Source: Saxidomus purpurata (lineage: Eukaryota > Mollusca > Bivalvia > Venerida > Veneridae). Taken from it: a stretch of DNA of 64,000 nt. The position numbers and the translations under genes were made by a program. The notes under the pieces are model-generated. The model saw only the letters and a list, made by a program, of their open reading frames with translations. It was not told the origin of the DNA and did not search any database. Shown in pieces: positions 12,746-24,304 of the stretch (the first letter of the stretch is position 1; the number at the start of each line of letters is the position of its first letter). The stretch lies in contig JAFMSR010000005.1 in NCBI GenBank assembly GCA_022818135.1, positions 35,411,557 to 35,475,556 on the forward strand, in the 5' to 3' direction.

Positions 12746-13639
12746 ATTGAGAAAAGATATGGATGTGGGAAGAGTGTTCCAAAAAAAGTAAATTAAAATC
12801 TAGAGAAATTTGATACACAAATGTTACCAGATGAGCAAAAAGTAGCATGATGTAAAAAAAATTTTACATGCCCATGGTTTCCGAGGGGGCCCCCGCGGGA
12901 GGGGGGGCGGAATGCGATCCTAATCCCCGCATTTGAATACAAGATCATTGAAGATCATTGGAAGAAGCAAAGGATCTATATCCTAGTCACCCCATAGACG
13001 AGGAGGTTATACATTACTCCGGTACACTCGAGTTTCTGTTTGGTGTAAATCACATTACATTTTTATAAATACTTGATAATTAATTTAAACTTATCATCTA
13101 TATTGAAAGATACATTAATAATAAATATAATTGTAGATATAGTATCTCACTGGCATGTCAATATCTGTTAGAGTACATACAGAATATTATAACAGTTGGT
13201 CGATTTGCAGTCCGGACAAGAATGTGTATGTGGGGGCGCACAGACGGTGCAATTTTGACAAAGGGGGCATAAAAATTATAGTAGCAGACTACAAAAAGCA
13301 AGAAGTCTGTGAAAAACCGGCATTGGAAAAAAACCAGGGTCGAGGGAGGGGGTATCGCTAGGTAGGTTTGGGGTTGCCCGAAACGCAGATATTGCTGTTT
13401 TTTGTGGGGGGCCTAATATAAAACATGAAACACGCGAAATTATTTTTAAACTTGCCCGAGATGTTGTCTACTGCGAAATATGTTGAATTATTATTGAATG
13501 TTTCTGTTCAGATTTTCAGACTTTGCAAATGTGTTTACACAGAAATATTTCTTAATAATGGAGTAATTTGGGAGGCCACGCTAATTGTAAATATAAAAGA
13601 ATGAAACACTTGCCCAAGTGGTATTTTTAAATTTGTACC

Positions 13640-13855
13640 CGTTACAGGGCGGTCCCACTGTGCCTTAATTATTCGTTTTGTCCTCGAATGTTTTATTGTA
13701 TGCATATGTTTTTGGTCAGTGTATGTTTCACTGTTTGCAATGTCTGTGTGTTTAGTGGTGGTAATAACCATGTTGTGTACTTCTGGGTAAGAACGCAGGT
13801 TTTGGGAAGGCCACGCTTATTGTAAACGTGCGTATGATATTATTTTTGTTTTTTG
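13640..13855 (+). mobile_element. Diverged family X copy
   Basis: Recognisable by AGGGCGGTCCCACTGTG, ATTCGTTTTGTCCTCG, ACTTCTGGGTAAGAACGCAG and the fixed end GATATTATTTTTGTTTTTTG. It carries many substitutions, so it is older than the other copies. A further scrap of the same family lies near 13559-13600. Confidence 0.6.
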
Positions 13856-13983
13856 TCAAAAACACCATAAAAATGCATTGAATATAAATTCATGGGAATA
13901 AGTGAAGGAGCTATATCCTAGTCAAACCACCGACGAGGCGGCTATAAATTACTGAGGTATACTCGAATTTCTGTTTGGCTTAA

Positions 13984-14208
13984 AGAGGCACCTCCTACAT
14001 CTAGCAGATTATGCTCTTAAAAACAAAGATTATGTGTTGAATGAACGTAAAATGATAAAGAAATACAATTTGAAAGAAGAACCTCTGGCGAAAAATGCTT
14101 CATTTTATCACAATAAATGAATATAGAGGCTTTCTGTAATAAATTGCATCCACTCTGTTATTGTACAACAACTCTACTGATCCAGTACATAGATTATTGA
14201 ATGGTTTA
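13984..14208 (-). mobile_element. MITE family M copy, truncated by X
   Basis: Starts TTAAAGAGGCACCTCC (M end) and carries TATGTGTTGAATGAACG and TTCTGTAATAAATTGC. It breaks off where an X copy begins. Confidence 0.7.
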
Positions 14209-14336
14209 AGGCTTCCAAGGCGGTGCCCCACTGTTTCCTTTAATTAATCGTTTGTTCGTGTGTTTGCTTTGAGTAGGTAAATAATTTGGCGCCACATCTT
14301 GCATGTGGCATTCTATTTGATATTATTTTTTTTTTA
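14209..14336 (+). mobile_element. Family X copy with internal deletion
   Basis: Contains CCAAGGCGGTGCCCCACTG and TCGTGTGTTTGCTTTG, then jumps to the terminal GTGGCATTC and GATATTATTTTTTTTTTAGG. Confidence 0.6.
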
Positions 14337-14724
14337 GGCACTGCTTAAATGGTTTGACAGGTAAATAATTTGGCCACTCTTGCATGTGTCATTTATTCAA
14401 AACACGTAAATCCAGAGATGAAAAATTACCGACCTACAAAATCCGACATTTTTTTCCACCAACTAACATTTGTCTCGATTAATGTAAACCAGAAACCATT
14501 TTACGATCTACCCTCTGCTTATTATAGCATGTTAATGTGATACATCATTTGCCTTTTTTTCAGATTTGTTTATAGAAGGCCGCATTGTAAATATGATGTT
14601 GTTATGGATTCCTGTAAAATATCATAATGTGTTACCTTCGCTTCTGAAAATAAAGATTTATTATTATAAGGCGGGGAGTTCATCAGGAATTCCTACTTTG
14701 ATGCACTTCAATAATGCAAAAATC

Positions 14725-15150
14725 AAAATCAATCAGGGAATGCCACGTACCAATACGCCATTGATGCACGTCGCAAAACCCAGCCTAATAATGCAAAAAA
14801 ACAAAAATAATATCAAACAGGGAATGCCACGTACCAAAAACGCAGCCTCCCCAAAACGAACCCCACAGCACCCAGAAGTGCACACCACCAACACACACAC
14901 ACACGCACACACACACACACAATCATGTACACACACACATATACACTACCAACACACACTAGCATACAAAGCAAACACACGAGGACAAAACGAACAATTA
15001 AAGGAACACAGTGGGGCACCGCCTTGGAACGGTGAGTGGCAAAAACGCCACTGAAGCTTAATCCGGTTTATGATGCGCCTCATCTTGCACTCTTACCCCA
15101 CCTGTTCAAAGTCACAGGACAGTGTAAATAAAAGTAATCCCCTATAATCT
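14725..15150 (-). mobile_element. Family X copy with a duplicated terminus
   Basis: A main X copy starts at about 14797 on the plus strand, with the CA-repeat region and the ACCGCCTTGGAACGG block. A second, diverged terminus fragment (AATCAGGGAATGCCACGTACC) lies just before it at about 14733-14756. Confidence 0.7.
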
Positions 15151-15284
15151 CTAACACATGTCAGGAAACAAAATGTATCTAAAAACCATAAATGATCGTG
15201 TATAAATCTATAAAAGTAATAACTATGACGTCACAAATTAGGTCCATGATGTCATACCCGTGTCATTATCGATTAAAATCAGCG

Positions 15285-16016
15285 GTTTAAAGACATACCC
15301 TATAACTGATGTACATTAAATAACCATTCAAAACCATATATAATCAATTTTGAAAGTACTTTAAACTAAAAAGTTCAGCTATGCATTCACCGGTCATTAT
15401 CGATAAGATCGAGCGGCTTAAAAATGGTACCGTAAATTCAATAATTATCCAATTCTTTAAACAAAAAAATTTAACGGTTATTAAGAGCGAGCTGTTTTGT
15501 AGGAGGTTATTTAGTTTTGGCATCAGTTAAAGGGTATTTTCCTTTAAACCGCTGATTTTATCGATAATACAGGGAATGCATAGCTGAAATTTTGGAGTTT
15601 AAGAGGCACTCCCTATATCAAGCAGATTATATTCTCGAAACAAAAATTATGTGTTGAATGAATATAAAATGATAAATAAATACAATTTCAAAGAAGAACA
15701 TATGGCAAAAAATGCCTCATTTTCATCCATCCCATTGATTTTTATCGATAACGAGTGGAAATGCATAGCTGAAACTTTTAGGTTACAGTAGTTACGATAC
15801 TTGTAAAGATTCTATTATTTCTGTTTTGGAGGTCATTTAGATTTAGTTTTGGAGGGGCTCGTTTTGGGGAGGCTGCGTTTTTGGTACGTGGCATTCCCTG
15901 TTTGATATTATTTTTTTTTTTTTTTACATCAATAATGTATGTACATTTCAGTTACGATACTTTGAAATGTTCTATTTTTATGTTTTATGTTTGACATCAG
16001 TTATAAGGTATGTCCC
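15285..16016. mobile_element. Cluster of family M MITE copies with an X insert
   Basis: Parts of at least two M copies in opposite orientations. The ends TTTAAAGACATACCCTATAAC (15285), TTTAAGAGGCACTCCCTAT (about 15598) and GTTATAAGGTATGTCCCTT (16000-16016) are visible, along with the repeated motif CAGCTATGCATTC. A short X copy sits at 15850-15920. Confidence 0.65.
15850..15920 (+). mobile_element. Short family X copy
   Basis: Only the last 70 or so bases of X: GGCTCGTTTTGGGGAGG, CGTGGCATTCCCTG and GATATTA plus a T run. It interrupts an M element. Confidence 0.7.
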
Positions 16017-16290
16017 TTGGTCTAGTGGTTTAGGCATCCGCCTTGAGAGCGGGAGGTCGAAGGTTCAAATCCCACCAGGGGTCCGTTCTGATATGGCCGG
16101 TTGGTGAGCCGCCAGCTACTTAAATAATGGTTACCGTATGCCTACCTGCCGCCTGGCATTAAAAGGATATGATTCGGGAGGTACATTTGCTCAGAAAGAA
16201 GGTGTCTCATCAGACAGAAATGGCTGGCCCTTTAAATAGGGGTGACACTATAATAAACAAACACTTTACCTTTACTTTACCCTTAAAATA
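16012..16290 (+). mobile_element. tRNA-derived SINE
   Basis: The tRNA-like head has a perfect A box (TGGTCTAGTGG, 16018-16028) and a perfect B box (GGTTCAAATCC, 16062-16072). The anticodon arm TCCGC/GCGGG has a loop that would read UGA (Ser type), but the T stem and acceptor stem carry mismatches, so it is not a functional tRNA gene. A non-tRNA body follows (GGCCGGTTGGTGAGCC ... GGGGTGACACTATAATAAAC). The first bases overlap the end of an M element, so the true 5' boundary is uncertain. Confidence 0.7.
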
Positions 16291-16689
16291 TGCTGTAGTT
16301 ACCATTCAACCGTTCAATAACCTATGTAAAATGACATACTTATACGTTATTATAAAACTAATGGCAAGAATAGAAAATAATGATGCACTCTACAGTACAC
16401 TTCTCGGTAATTTTTTATTGTTTGCACATCTAAAGTTTTGCAAATTACTTATTTGATGTTTTGCATGTCAGCATTGTTCAGCTTTATACATGTATGTTGA
16501 CCGTATGGCAAATGTTTGGTTGTATACTTTCCAAGCGCAGCCATATAGTGCTGACGTACGGTGGATACTTTGCGACATATTATGTGGTTATTACAGAAGC
16601 ATGTAATGATATTTTCAAAAGCTGAAGTGCATTTAAATGGAAGTCATTATCATCGAATTTTAATGTTTCCGCATTTCAAAGTTCTAATC

Positions 16690-17790
16690 TAACGCGTGCT
16701 CTGCTTGTGGCCCCAAAAGTTTCTCCAAATGCAGACTTTTCTTTTCCGGTCTAAAGCTTCGATTGTTTTTGACAACTCCTAGATTCTTTTCCAAAATTCG
16801 AAGTTAACATTATGAATATAACAATTGAAGTGTTTCATTACAATTCTGTGCTCTGTTTTGTGATCACGGACAGCTTTTGCTAGTTGGCTACTGGCATCAG
16901 TTGTAATGGAATTTATTTTAAACTATTTTATTTTTACGAATCTTGTCGAGATTTCTTTTTAGTAATATCTGCTCACTAGCCGCAATTGACTCCTGTGTAG
17001 GATAGTTTTTCAGCCGTTCTCGCGTTAGCATTCCTTTTTCTTGCAGAACTTGTTGGCGGTTTACTGCGTAATTACATGTACAAGGGATATTAATATTGTA
17101 TGCTCAAAAACTGCACTGAAACTCTGCTTTGATTTCTTCACACCACCCTTGGGTCGACATGGGAAAGCGTTGTACGTTTGTACATCCACTCCAGCTATGT
17201 TTCCGGACAGAGCCAGTATGCGCTTGACATACACCAGGTTTTCGAGTAATTGTTGCTCGCCTTCTTCCTCTTCCCTGTCCTAAAGGTAATTCAACTTCCT
17301 TTTTATTCAAGAAGTATTGTGTTGCTTAATGTTTAGGCATGCTAACATTTATGAAACGTCATCTATGTCCATCCGGTATTTCAGTACATGTAGCAACAGT
17401 CTTTAATAGTTAAGTTCACCTCTTATTGTATTACTGCGGGGTGATATTTCAACCGGGGTACTTCTGTAGGTGTAGATTTTACAGTTGACTGACATAAACC
17501 ATGCATTCTTTCAGTGTTAAGGATTATGCTCACATTGTCACAGTGTTGTTGGTGTATTTCAGACTAAAGTGTCACTAAACACTGTTTCTCAACAATGAAA
17601 TTCTTATTTTTCTCATTATCATAACAGTTCTCATTTGTTTCTACATCAGGTTTTGGTCTAAGCTTGTACGTTAAAGTTTCACTTTCTGTGGTAAAGTGTT
17701 TTGTCTGGTGTAGAACATCCGCAGCTTCTGATAGTGTCAGTCTTCAATGTACTGCTGCAGTTGATTCATCATTTTGTAAGTCTATATTTC
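16690..17790 (-). pseudogene. Decayed coding remnant, possibly transposase
   Basis: On the minus strand several frames carry long, protein-like stretches split by stops: 17600-17780 (SEAADVLHQTKHFTTESE), 17104-17283 (KHSWSGCTNVQRFPMSTQG in one frame, SGNIAGVDVQTYNAFPCRPK in another) and 16740-16910 (ITTDASSQLAKAVRDHK followed by HFNCYIHNV). The last block resembles the second-Asp region of some MULE/Kolobok-like transposases, but I cannot assign it. No terminal repeats were seen. Confidence 0.35.
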
Positions 17791-17959
17791 CATAGCTTGG
17801 CTCATTTTTAAGGTGTCCAGGCTTGAAATACCCCTTTTCCCTTCCTCTTGAAAGTAAACAGCTCCTTCTTATTTTAATTCTTCCCATTGGCATGTTAAAC
17901 GAAAATCAAAAAAAAATTTATTGTAACTTACAACTGTTTAAAACAACTCAAAGCGTCAC

Positions 17960-18025
17960 AGAAATGACGTCATTTACAACAGACGTCCTTATGACGTCAT
18001 TTACACCAGACGTCGAAATGACGTT
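17960..18025 (+). repeat. 27 bp tandem repeat with TGACGTCA octamers
   Basis: Two and a half units of ATGACGTCATTTACA + CAGACGTC. The octamer TGACGTCA, which is the CRE consensus, occurs at 17965-17972 and 17992-17999. No gene start is recognised nearby, so a regulatory role is not claimed. Confidence 0.6.
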
Positions 18026-18273
18026 TCCCATACTTTTCAGTAGATGTCCAATCACATTAGGAATACACTTAAGTTATTGTATTTTAAACCAACATTAAAC
18101 TGGAATTGAATATTAGACACAATGTGGCCTTTGTCATTTGTCATGAATTACTTGGTCAAGAATATTATAATTGAATGTCTCCCTTATACTTTACAGCCTG
18201 CAGTTTGTGCATTTTAGTTGACATGTACTTTGATAAGTGATACAGTAGGATCATGAAAATGAGCAATGAACTA

Positions 18274-18553
18274 AAACAAGAGGGCCTATATCGCTCACCT
18301 GACTACCATTGGCTATAATACAAGGGCTCATGATTCTAACAAAATTCGTAGAGGTCCACTAGACAATGCTTAGTAACATTGCAAATAACTATTCTTTGCC
18401 TGTCGGCCTTCTTGTTTTTTTTTAAGTTTTCCCTATATAAGCCTATGTATAATCAAGTCACCTTTCCCCTCCCCCCGCCTTTGTCCCTGCCCCCTCCCGG
18501 GAAGGGTTAATTTTGACCTGGGGGTCATGATTTCAACAATCTTGGTAGAAAAC

Positions 18554-18584
<31 letters not shown>

Positions 18585-19650
18585 CCAAAAAAAAAAAACC
18601 ACCCCTCCCCAAAAGTCAATGGGCATTTTTACATGCCAAATATCTAATCTCTTGGCTTTGTGGTTTCAGAGAAGAAATTTTTTAAAGTTTTTCCTATATA
18701 AGCCAATGCAAAACCATGTGACCCCCCGGGCGGGGTCAGTTTGGCCCAGGGGTCATGATTTGAACAATCTTGTTAGAGGTCCACTAGCAAATGCTACATG
18801 CCAAATATCTAAACTCTAGGCCTTGTGGTTTCAGAGAAGATTTTTTTAAGTTTTCCCCGCCGTTAATTTAATTTGGTAGAGGTCCACCCAACTAGCCAAA
18901 TATCTAAGCTCTAGGCCTTGTGGTTTCAGAGATTTTTACCTATATAAGACTGTGAAACTTAAGTGACTCCCCCCAAGGTCAATTTTGACCCGGGGGTCAT
19001 AATTTGAACAATCTTGGTAGAGGTCTACTAGCCAATACTACATGCAAAATATATAAGCTCTAGGCCTTGTGGTTTCAGAGAAGAAGATTTTTAAAGTTTT
19101 TTCTATATAAGACTGTGATTAACTAAGTGACTCCCCCTACGGGGTCAATTTTGACCCCGGGGTCATAATTTGAACAACCTTGCTAGAGGTCTACTAGACG
19201 ATGCTACATGCCAAATATCTAAGCTCTAGGCCTTCTGGTTTCAGAGAAGATTTTTAAAGTTTTTCCTATATAAAGCCTATGCAAAACTAAGTGACCACCC
19301 GCGCAGGGTGAATTTTACCCGGGAGTTATAATTTGAACAATCTTGGTAGAGGTCCACTTGACAATGCTACATGCCAAATATCTAAGCTCTAGGCTTTGTG
19401 GTTTCAGAGAAGAAGATTTTTTAAGTTTTTCCTATTTGTTGCCATAGCAACCAGAGTTCTACAGGTAATGGAATATTTGAACAACTTTGATAGAGCTTCA
19501 TGCAAGGAACATCCCTGCAAAGTCTCATCAACATTGGCCCAGTGGTTTCAGAGGAGATGTCGTTTGAAGGAAATGGTGGACGGACGGACGGACGCCAGAC
19601 GGAATGCGATCCTTATAGCTCACTCTGGCACTTTGTGCCAGATGAGCTAA
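18274..19650 (-). mobile_element. Family P element, copy P2
   Basis: Complete copy in reverse: it starts AACAAGAGGGCCTATATCGC (3' end) and finishes with a (GGAC)n stretch and the hairpin AGCTCACTCTGGCAC...GTGCCAGATGAGCT. The core repeats about eight times. An A-rich expansion of 30 or so bases at about 18552 interrupts one core. Confidence 0.85.
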
Positions 19651-19765
19651 AAACAGTGTCACTTCCGTGTTTAATGTGCATATAGACTGCCCTTGCGAAA
19701 TGGACCAGTACTGTTCATGAATTATTCATGAATAGTTCAAATCCTAAATTCATGAACATTTCTTC

Positions 19766-20232
19766 AAACAAGAGCTCACCTTACTACCATTGGCTATAAT
19801 AAAAGGGATCATGATTATAGCATAATTTGTAGAGGTCCACTACACAATGCTAATTAACATTTCAAATATCTATTATCTGCCTGTCGGCCTTGTGTTTTAA
19901 GTGTTCCCTATATAGGACTAAGTGAAATCAAGTGACTCCCCCCTCCCGGGAAGGGGTAATTTTGACTAGGGAGTCATTATTTTGAACAATTTTGGTAGAG
20001 GTCTACTAGACAATGCTACATGCTAAATATCTAAGCTCTAGGCCGTGTGGTTTTAGAGATGTTTTTTAAAGTTTTTGCGATTCGTTGCCATAGCAACCAG
20101 AGTTCTGCATTGAATGGAATTCTTTGAACAACTTTGATATAGCTTCATGCAAGGAACATTCCTGTTAGTTTCATCAACATTGGCCAAGTTGTATCAGAGG
20201 AGACGTCGTTTGAAGGAAATGGTGGACGAACC
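19766..20232 (-). mobile_element. Family P element, copy P3 (short)
   Basis: Begins AACAAGAGCTCACCTTACTA, has about two cores and ends after GGTGGACGAACC without the terminal hairpin. Both a 5' truncation and loss of cores are apparent. Confidence 0.75.
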
Positions 20233-20373
20233 AGAACAGTTCATGGTAAACTAATGAACTACCTGTACTTAAGAACAAATTGTTTTATGAATTGTTGAAG
20301 CCACGTTCATGAACTAGAATGTTCATAAATTGTTCATGAGCGTTTGGCTCTATAAGCATATTGTCTCATTTTT

Positions 20374-21088
20374 GTCGAGCCCGCTTGCGGTGAGCTCGAT
20401 ATAGTTGTCACTTTTGGCGGTTCGGTGTATGAGCGTGCCTCCCTCCGTGCGTGCGTGCGTCCGTCCGACCGTCCGATTTTGTCCGGACCATATCTTTTTC
20501 ATGCATGGAGCGATTTTGATGTTACTTGGCACAAATGTTCACCATCATGAGATGGAGTGTAATGCGCAAGAACCAGGTCCCTAGGTCTAAGGTCAAGGTC
20601 ACACTTGGAGGTTAAAGGTCAAATTCAAGAATGACTTTGTCAGGAGCATATCTTTTTCAGGCATGGAGGGATTTTAATTTAACTTGGCACAAATGTTTAT
20701 CATCATGAGACGGAGTGTCATGCGCAAGAACCAGGTCCTTAGGTCTAAAGTCAAGGTCACACTTAGAGGTTAAAGTTCAAAGTCAAGAAAATCTTTGTCT
20801 GGAGCATTTCTTCTTCATGCAAGGAGGGATTTTGATGTTACTTTGTGCAAATGTTCACCACCATGGGTTACCCTTGTTTTTTAAATTACTTCCCTTTGTT
20901 GTTACTATAAATAGCTTATATTGTAACTTTTTTATTACTGGCCGTAGAGAAAAATCGAGACCACTTTTCTGTGGTACAACATGCATGTTACATCCAATAT
21001 TTAGGTGTTTTTTTACCCATCTCTACTTGGTAAGGAGTTAGCCCTTTTGACATATGGCGGACTCGACATGTTGCACGTGGGCATCTAG
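20374..21088 (+). mobile_element. Family W tandem-core element
   Basis: The 5' hairpin GAGCCCGCTTGCGGTGAGCTC is followed by (CGTG)n and (CCGT)n microsatellites. The cores, with CTTGGCACAAATGTTCA and CAAGAACCAGGTCC, repeat about 2.5 times. The 3' end is CACGTGGGCATCTAG followed by TT. Its plan is that of families P and Z, with some similarity to the Z core. Confidence 0.8.
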
Positions 21089-21539
21089 TTCCTTCATTTT
21101 GTTGACATGAATTAATCATTACTTTGAATGCATGAATTGTTTATGACAAGACCTGTCTTACATAATTCATGAACTTAACCATGTATTCATGCATTCACAC
21201 TCGCCCATCAATCGTCCGACTGTTGGACAAAAAGTTCACCTGTCAATAAAGAAACAAGCAGCACTGCTTTTTGCTTGCTGTCGAGGGTCAGTCAACATCA
21301 TAGCCGCTCATACTGGTAAGAACACGTGAAGATGGTGTCAAATGACGGATACGTTCGGAGTGAATATAATAAGTTAAGTTTCAGACACAAGCCACTGAGG
21401 TGAAATAGGGCCTAATAAGAATGACTGCAAGTAGTTTTAAAAATACGTATAGTAGTACATACAAGTGCATGGAATACTATAATTGACCTGACATTATACG
21501 AAAATAACATTTTGGAATATTAAGTCATTTAAAAAGGTT

Positions 21540-22335
21540 CCAGTATAAATTACTGACACGTATATATGTAAATTTGAAATATTATGCTACCTAATAATTG
21601 CAACGCTTTTGAAATTCCAATTAAACGCATTGTGTAGCGGTGCCGTAGACCCAGCATTTTCATTCGATTTTTGCAAATTCCGTAATCTGAAGCGCCAGGG
21701 TGAGCTAAAAGGATACCGATGCGTCCGCTGTCCGTGACGTACGTCGTGCGTCTGTTCACAATTCTTAAAACGACATCTCTTCTGTAACCACAGGGCAAAT
21801 GTTCATGAAACTTGGCAGGGATGTTTCTTGCATAAAGCTCTACCAAAACCCTTCAAATTATTATATTCCAGTCAGAACTCTGGTTGCTATGGCAACAAAT
21901 AGGAAACACTTTAACAATCTTCTTCTCAAGATCAGGAAGGCTTAGGTTGATGAAACTTGGCAGGGTTGTTCTTTGCATGAAGCTCAGTCGTATTCCTTCA
22001 AATTATTTTATTCCATGCAGAACTCTGGTTGCTATGGCAACACATAGGAAAAACTTTAACAATGTTTTTCTCAAGATCAGGAACGCTTAGAGCATAAATA
22101 TTTTGCATGTTGCATTGTGAAGTAGACCTCTACCACGAGTGTTCAAATTATGACCCCTGGTTTAAAATTGACCCCGCCCAGTGGGTCACTTATTTTAACA
22201 TAGGAAAACTTCTTTTCTAAACCCATAAGGCCTAGAGGTTAGATAAAGCATTGCCTACTGGACTTTTACCAAGATTGTTGAAAACAAATCGAAGACCCTT
22301 GGGTTAAAATTGAGTCTGCATGGGAAGTTACTTGA
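21540..22335 (+). mobile_element. MITE N fragment followed by family P copy P4
   Basis: 21540-21690 has the N core (GTGTAGCGGTGCCGTAGACC). From about 21691 a P copy begins, partly lacking the first half of its hairpin, with two GGTTGCTATGGCAAC blocks and decayed cores. Confidence 0.65.
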
Positions 22336-22475
22336 TCTTACACTGGTAGATTTATAAAGAAATCTAGAAATGGGCTTTATGCATTATTTTGATTTCTAAG
22401 TAATTCAGGTTGTCTATATAAATTAACATTTTAAAAGCACTTCTTATGTTATTTCCAGCACATTTAAGTTTTTAG

Positions 22476-22741
22476 CTCACCTGGCCTCACCAGGATTAAC
22501 TTTTCTAATGGATGATTGTCCCTCGTCCGTCAACATTTTGATTCTAATGGCATCTCTCTGAAACCACTAGGCCAATGTTAATGAAACTATGCAGGGATGT
22601 TTTAAGCATGAAGCTCTATCAAAATTGTTCAAAGAATTCAATTCTACGCAGAACTCTGGTTGCAATGGCATAAAATAGGAAAAACTTTTCTGCTCTTAAA
22701 CCATAAGGCCAAGAGCTTAGATATTTGACATGTAGCATTGT
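22476..22741 (+). mobile_element. Family P copy P5, 3'-truncated
   Basis: Hairpin AGCTCACCTGGC...CCAGGATTAACTT with substitutions, then the microsatellite and a single core. It stops abruptly at the boundary of an unrelated repeat that also occurs at about 2995. Confidence 0.75.
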
Positions 22742-23332
22742 CCCTACAGCTGTGGCCACCAAACTGCAGCATTTCCCGTTAGTATAGTTTCATACAGAGA
22801 CGTTTCACACTAGCTAAAATCCGATACACTTTTAAGGAAGATTCTATAATAAATAACCGCTCAAAATAGGGTTGTACTATATACCTCAGTAGCCAGGTTT
22901 CGATCGATAAATTACAACACGTGTACTACCCGACATTTATTTTGAGTTGCATTGTTTAAAAAATATTTACATTTTTGTAATTAAATAAATACATCTCAAT
23001 GCTGTTTAATTTAACAAAATTCGTAACAAAGTTGAAACGGAAATATAGGTACTTTCCTTGACTGGGTAGATTACGATCGCACATCTTGAAAATTCGGAAT
23101 CCAACTTCAAACATATTTTGTAAAACGATAGTATTACAATCCTTACAGAGTCAATGTAAAATGGAAATATTTAAATAGATCTGTACATGTTTTTTATGAG
23201 CATGGTGTAAACAGACATCCCTTATACAATCGAGTGTCTAGACTACAGAAATTTTCCCGAGTTCTTCATATATATGCAGCTCCCCGGAATGTGATCGAAA
23301 GAGTACAAAAGTTATTCTTTCACGATTTTATT

Positions 23333-24304
23333 GGCCTGGGGACTGAAAGTCCCCTAGGCCTAAGTTAGTATACCACATTTCAAACACTGCAAGAAATTTA
23401 ACTGTGCTATGTGCGAATAACAACTGTAAACATGCGCTATGCGAAAGTAGTGCAAGACAGACCAGATCAATCGTCTGTTTCAATGTCGCATATGATAAGA
23501 ACATATTACAAAAAAAAACAGTACATAAAACTTCAAACCACTGCAGGAAAGTTTATAGCTTACGGGCTGTATTACACATTTTTTTCTGTTTTAGAAATTA
23601 ATGCGCTGTTAGCTGATTACGGAAGATAATCATATGCATATCACGGAAAAGTACGGATATGTACGGAAATTTACGAAAACGTACAGAGCTCGATATAAGA
23701 GTTTGTAGTTTGATTTTCAAATTTCCGATGTTATTTCATTGACAACTTTGTTATTTACGAACGATTATGCCTAAAAATAAATGTCTCTAAAAACAGATAT
23801 AATTTACGTACATTTCCGAGAACGAACTCACGTGATCAAAATCACCCGCCATTTATCGAAGACGCTGCATGTCAAGGCCCAGCGAACGGTCTCACCGATT
23901 ACGACTACAAGGTAACCCAGAATCATTTTTAGGTTTCTCTGTTATACACATTGTACAGTACTGTATTTATATTTCATTTCTGGTATTGCTTTGTTTATTT
24001 GTTTCAAGGTCTTGTCCTTGGTACACAATAGTTGTACAAAGCGCAGATCGAATTATATTTATTGGCTTAAACATTTTATAATGTTGACTATGTGATTATT
24101 TTTCATTTAACGTACGTTTTATAATAAAACAAACTTCCCTTCCACCCATATATTTGTGAATCATTCATTCTGTGTCATATATTGAATTTCGTCCTCTGCA
24201 CATTTCGGTAGGTAAGATTCAGCGCAAAACACGTAGGTCAAAAATTGTTTTTCGGGGAGTTAACCTATATCCCCCAGGCTTTCAGCGCTCACAGCGCTTT
24301 GATT
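23333..24304 (+). mobile_element. Helentron-like insertion absent from arm A
   Basis: Begins with the hairpin GGCCTGGGGACTGAAAGTCC / CCTAGGCC and ends with AGCGCTCACAGCGCT then TTGATT. Comparison with arm A gives the empty site TTTTATT/TGTACTCG, so the element entered between T residues with no target duplication beyond ambiguity of a few bases. No transposase frame is present, so it is non-autonomous. Confidence 0.75.
23869..23911 (+). other. Possible captured first exon
   Basis: An ATG follows CCGCCATTT and a GC-richer stretch; 14 codons (MSRPSERSHRLRLQ) plus one base run to the donor AAG/GTAACC. It lies inside the Helentron-like insertion. Whether this is a captured promoter and first exon or chance cannot be told here. 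Confidence 0.25.

Noticed and set aside
16012..16085. Functional tRNA-Ser gene
   Set aside because: T stem and acceptor stem have mismatches, and a SINE-like body follows directly.
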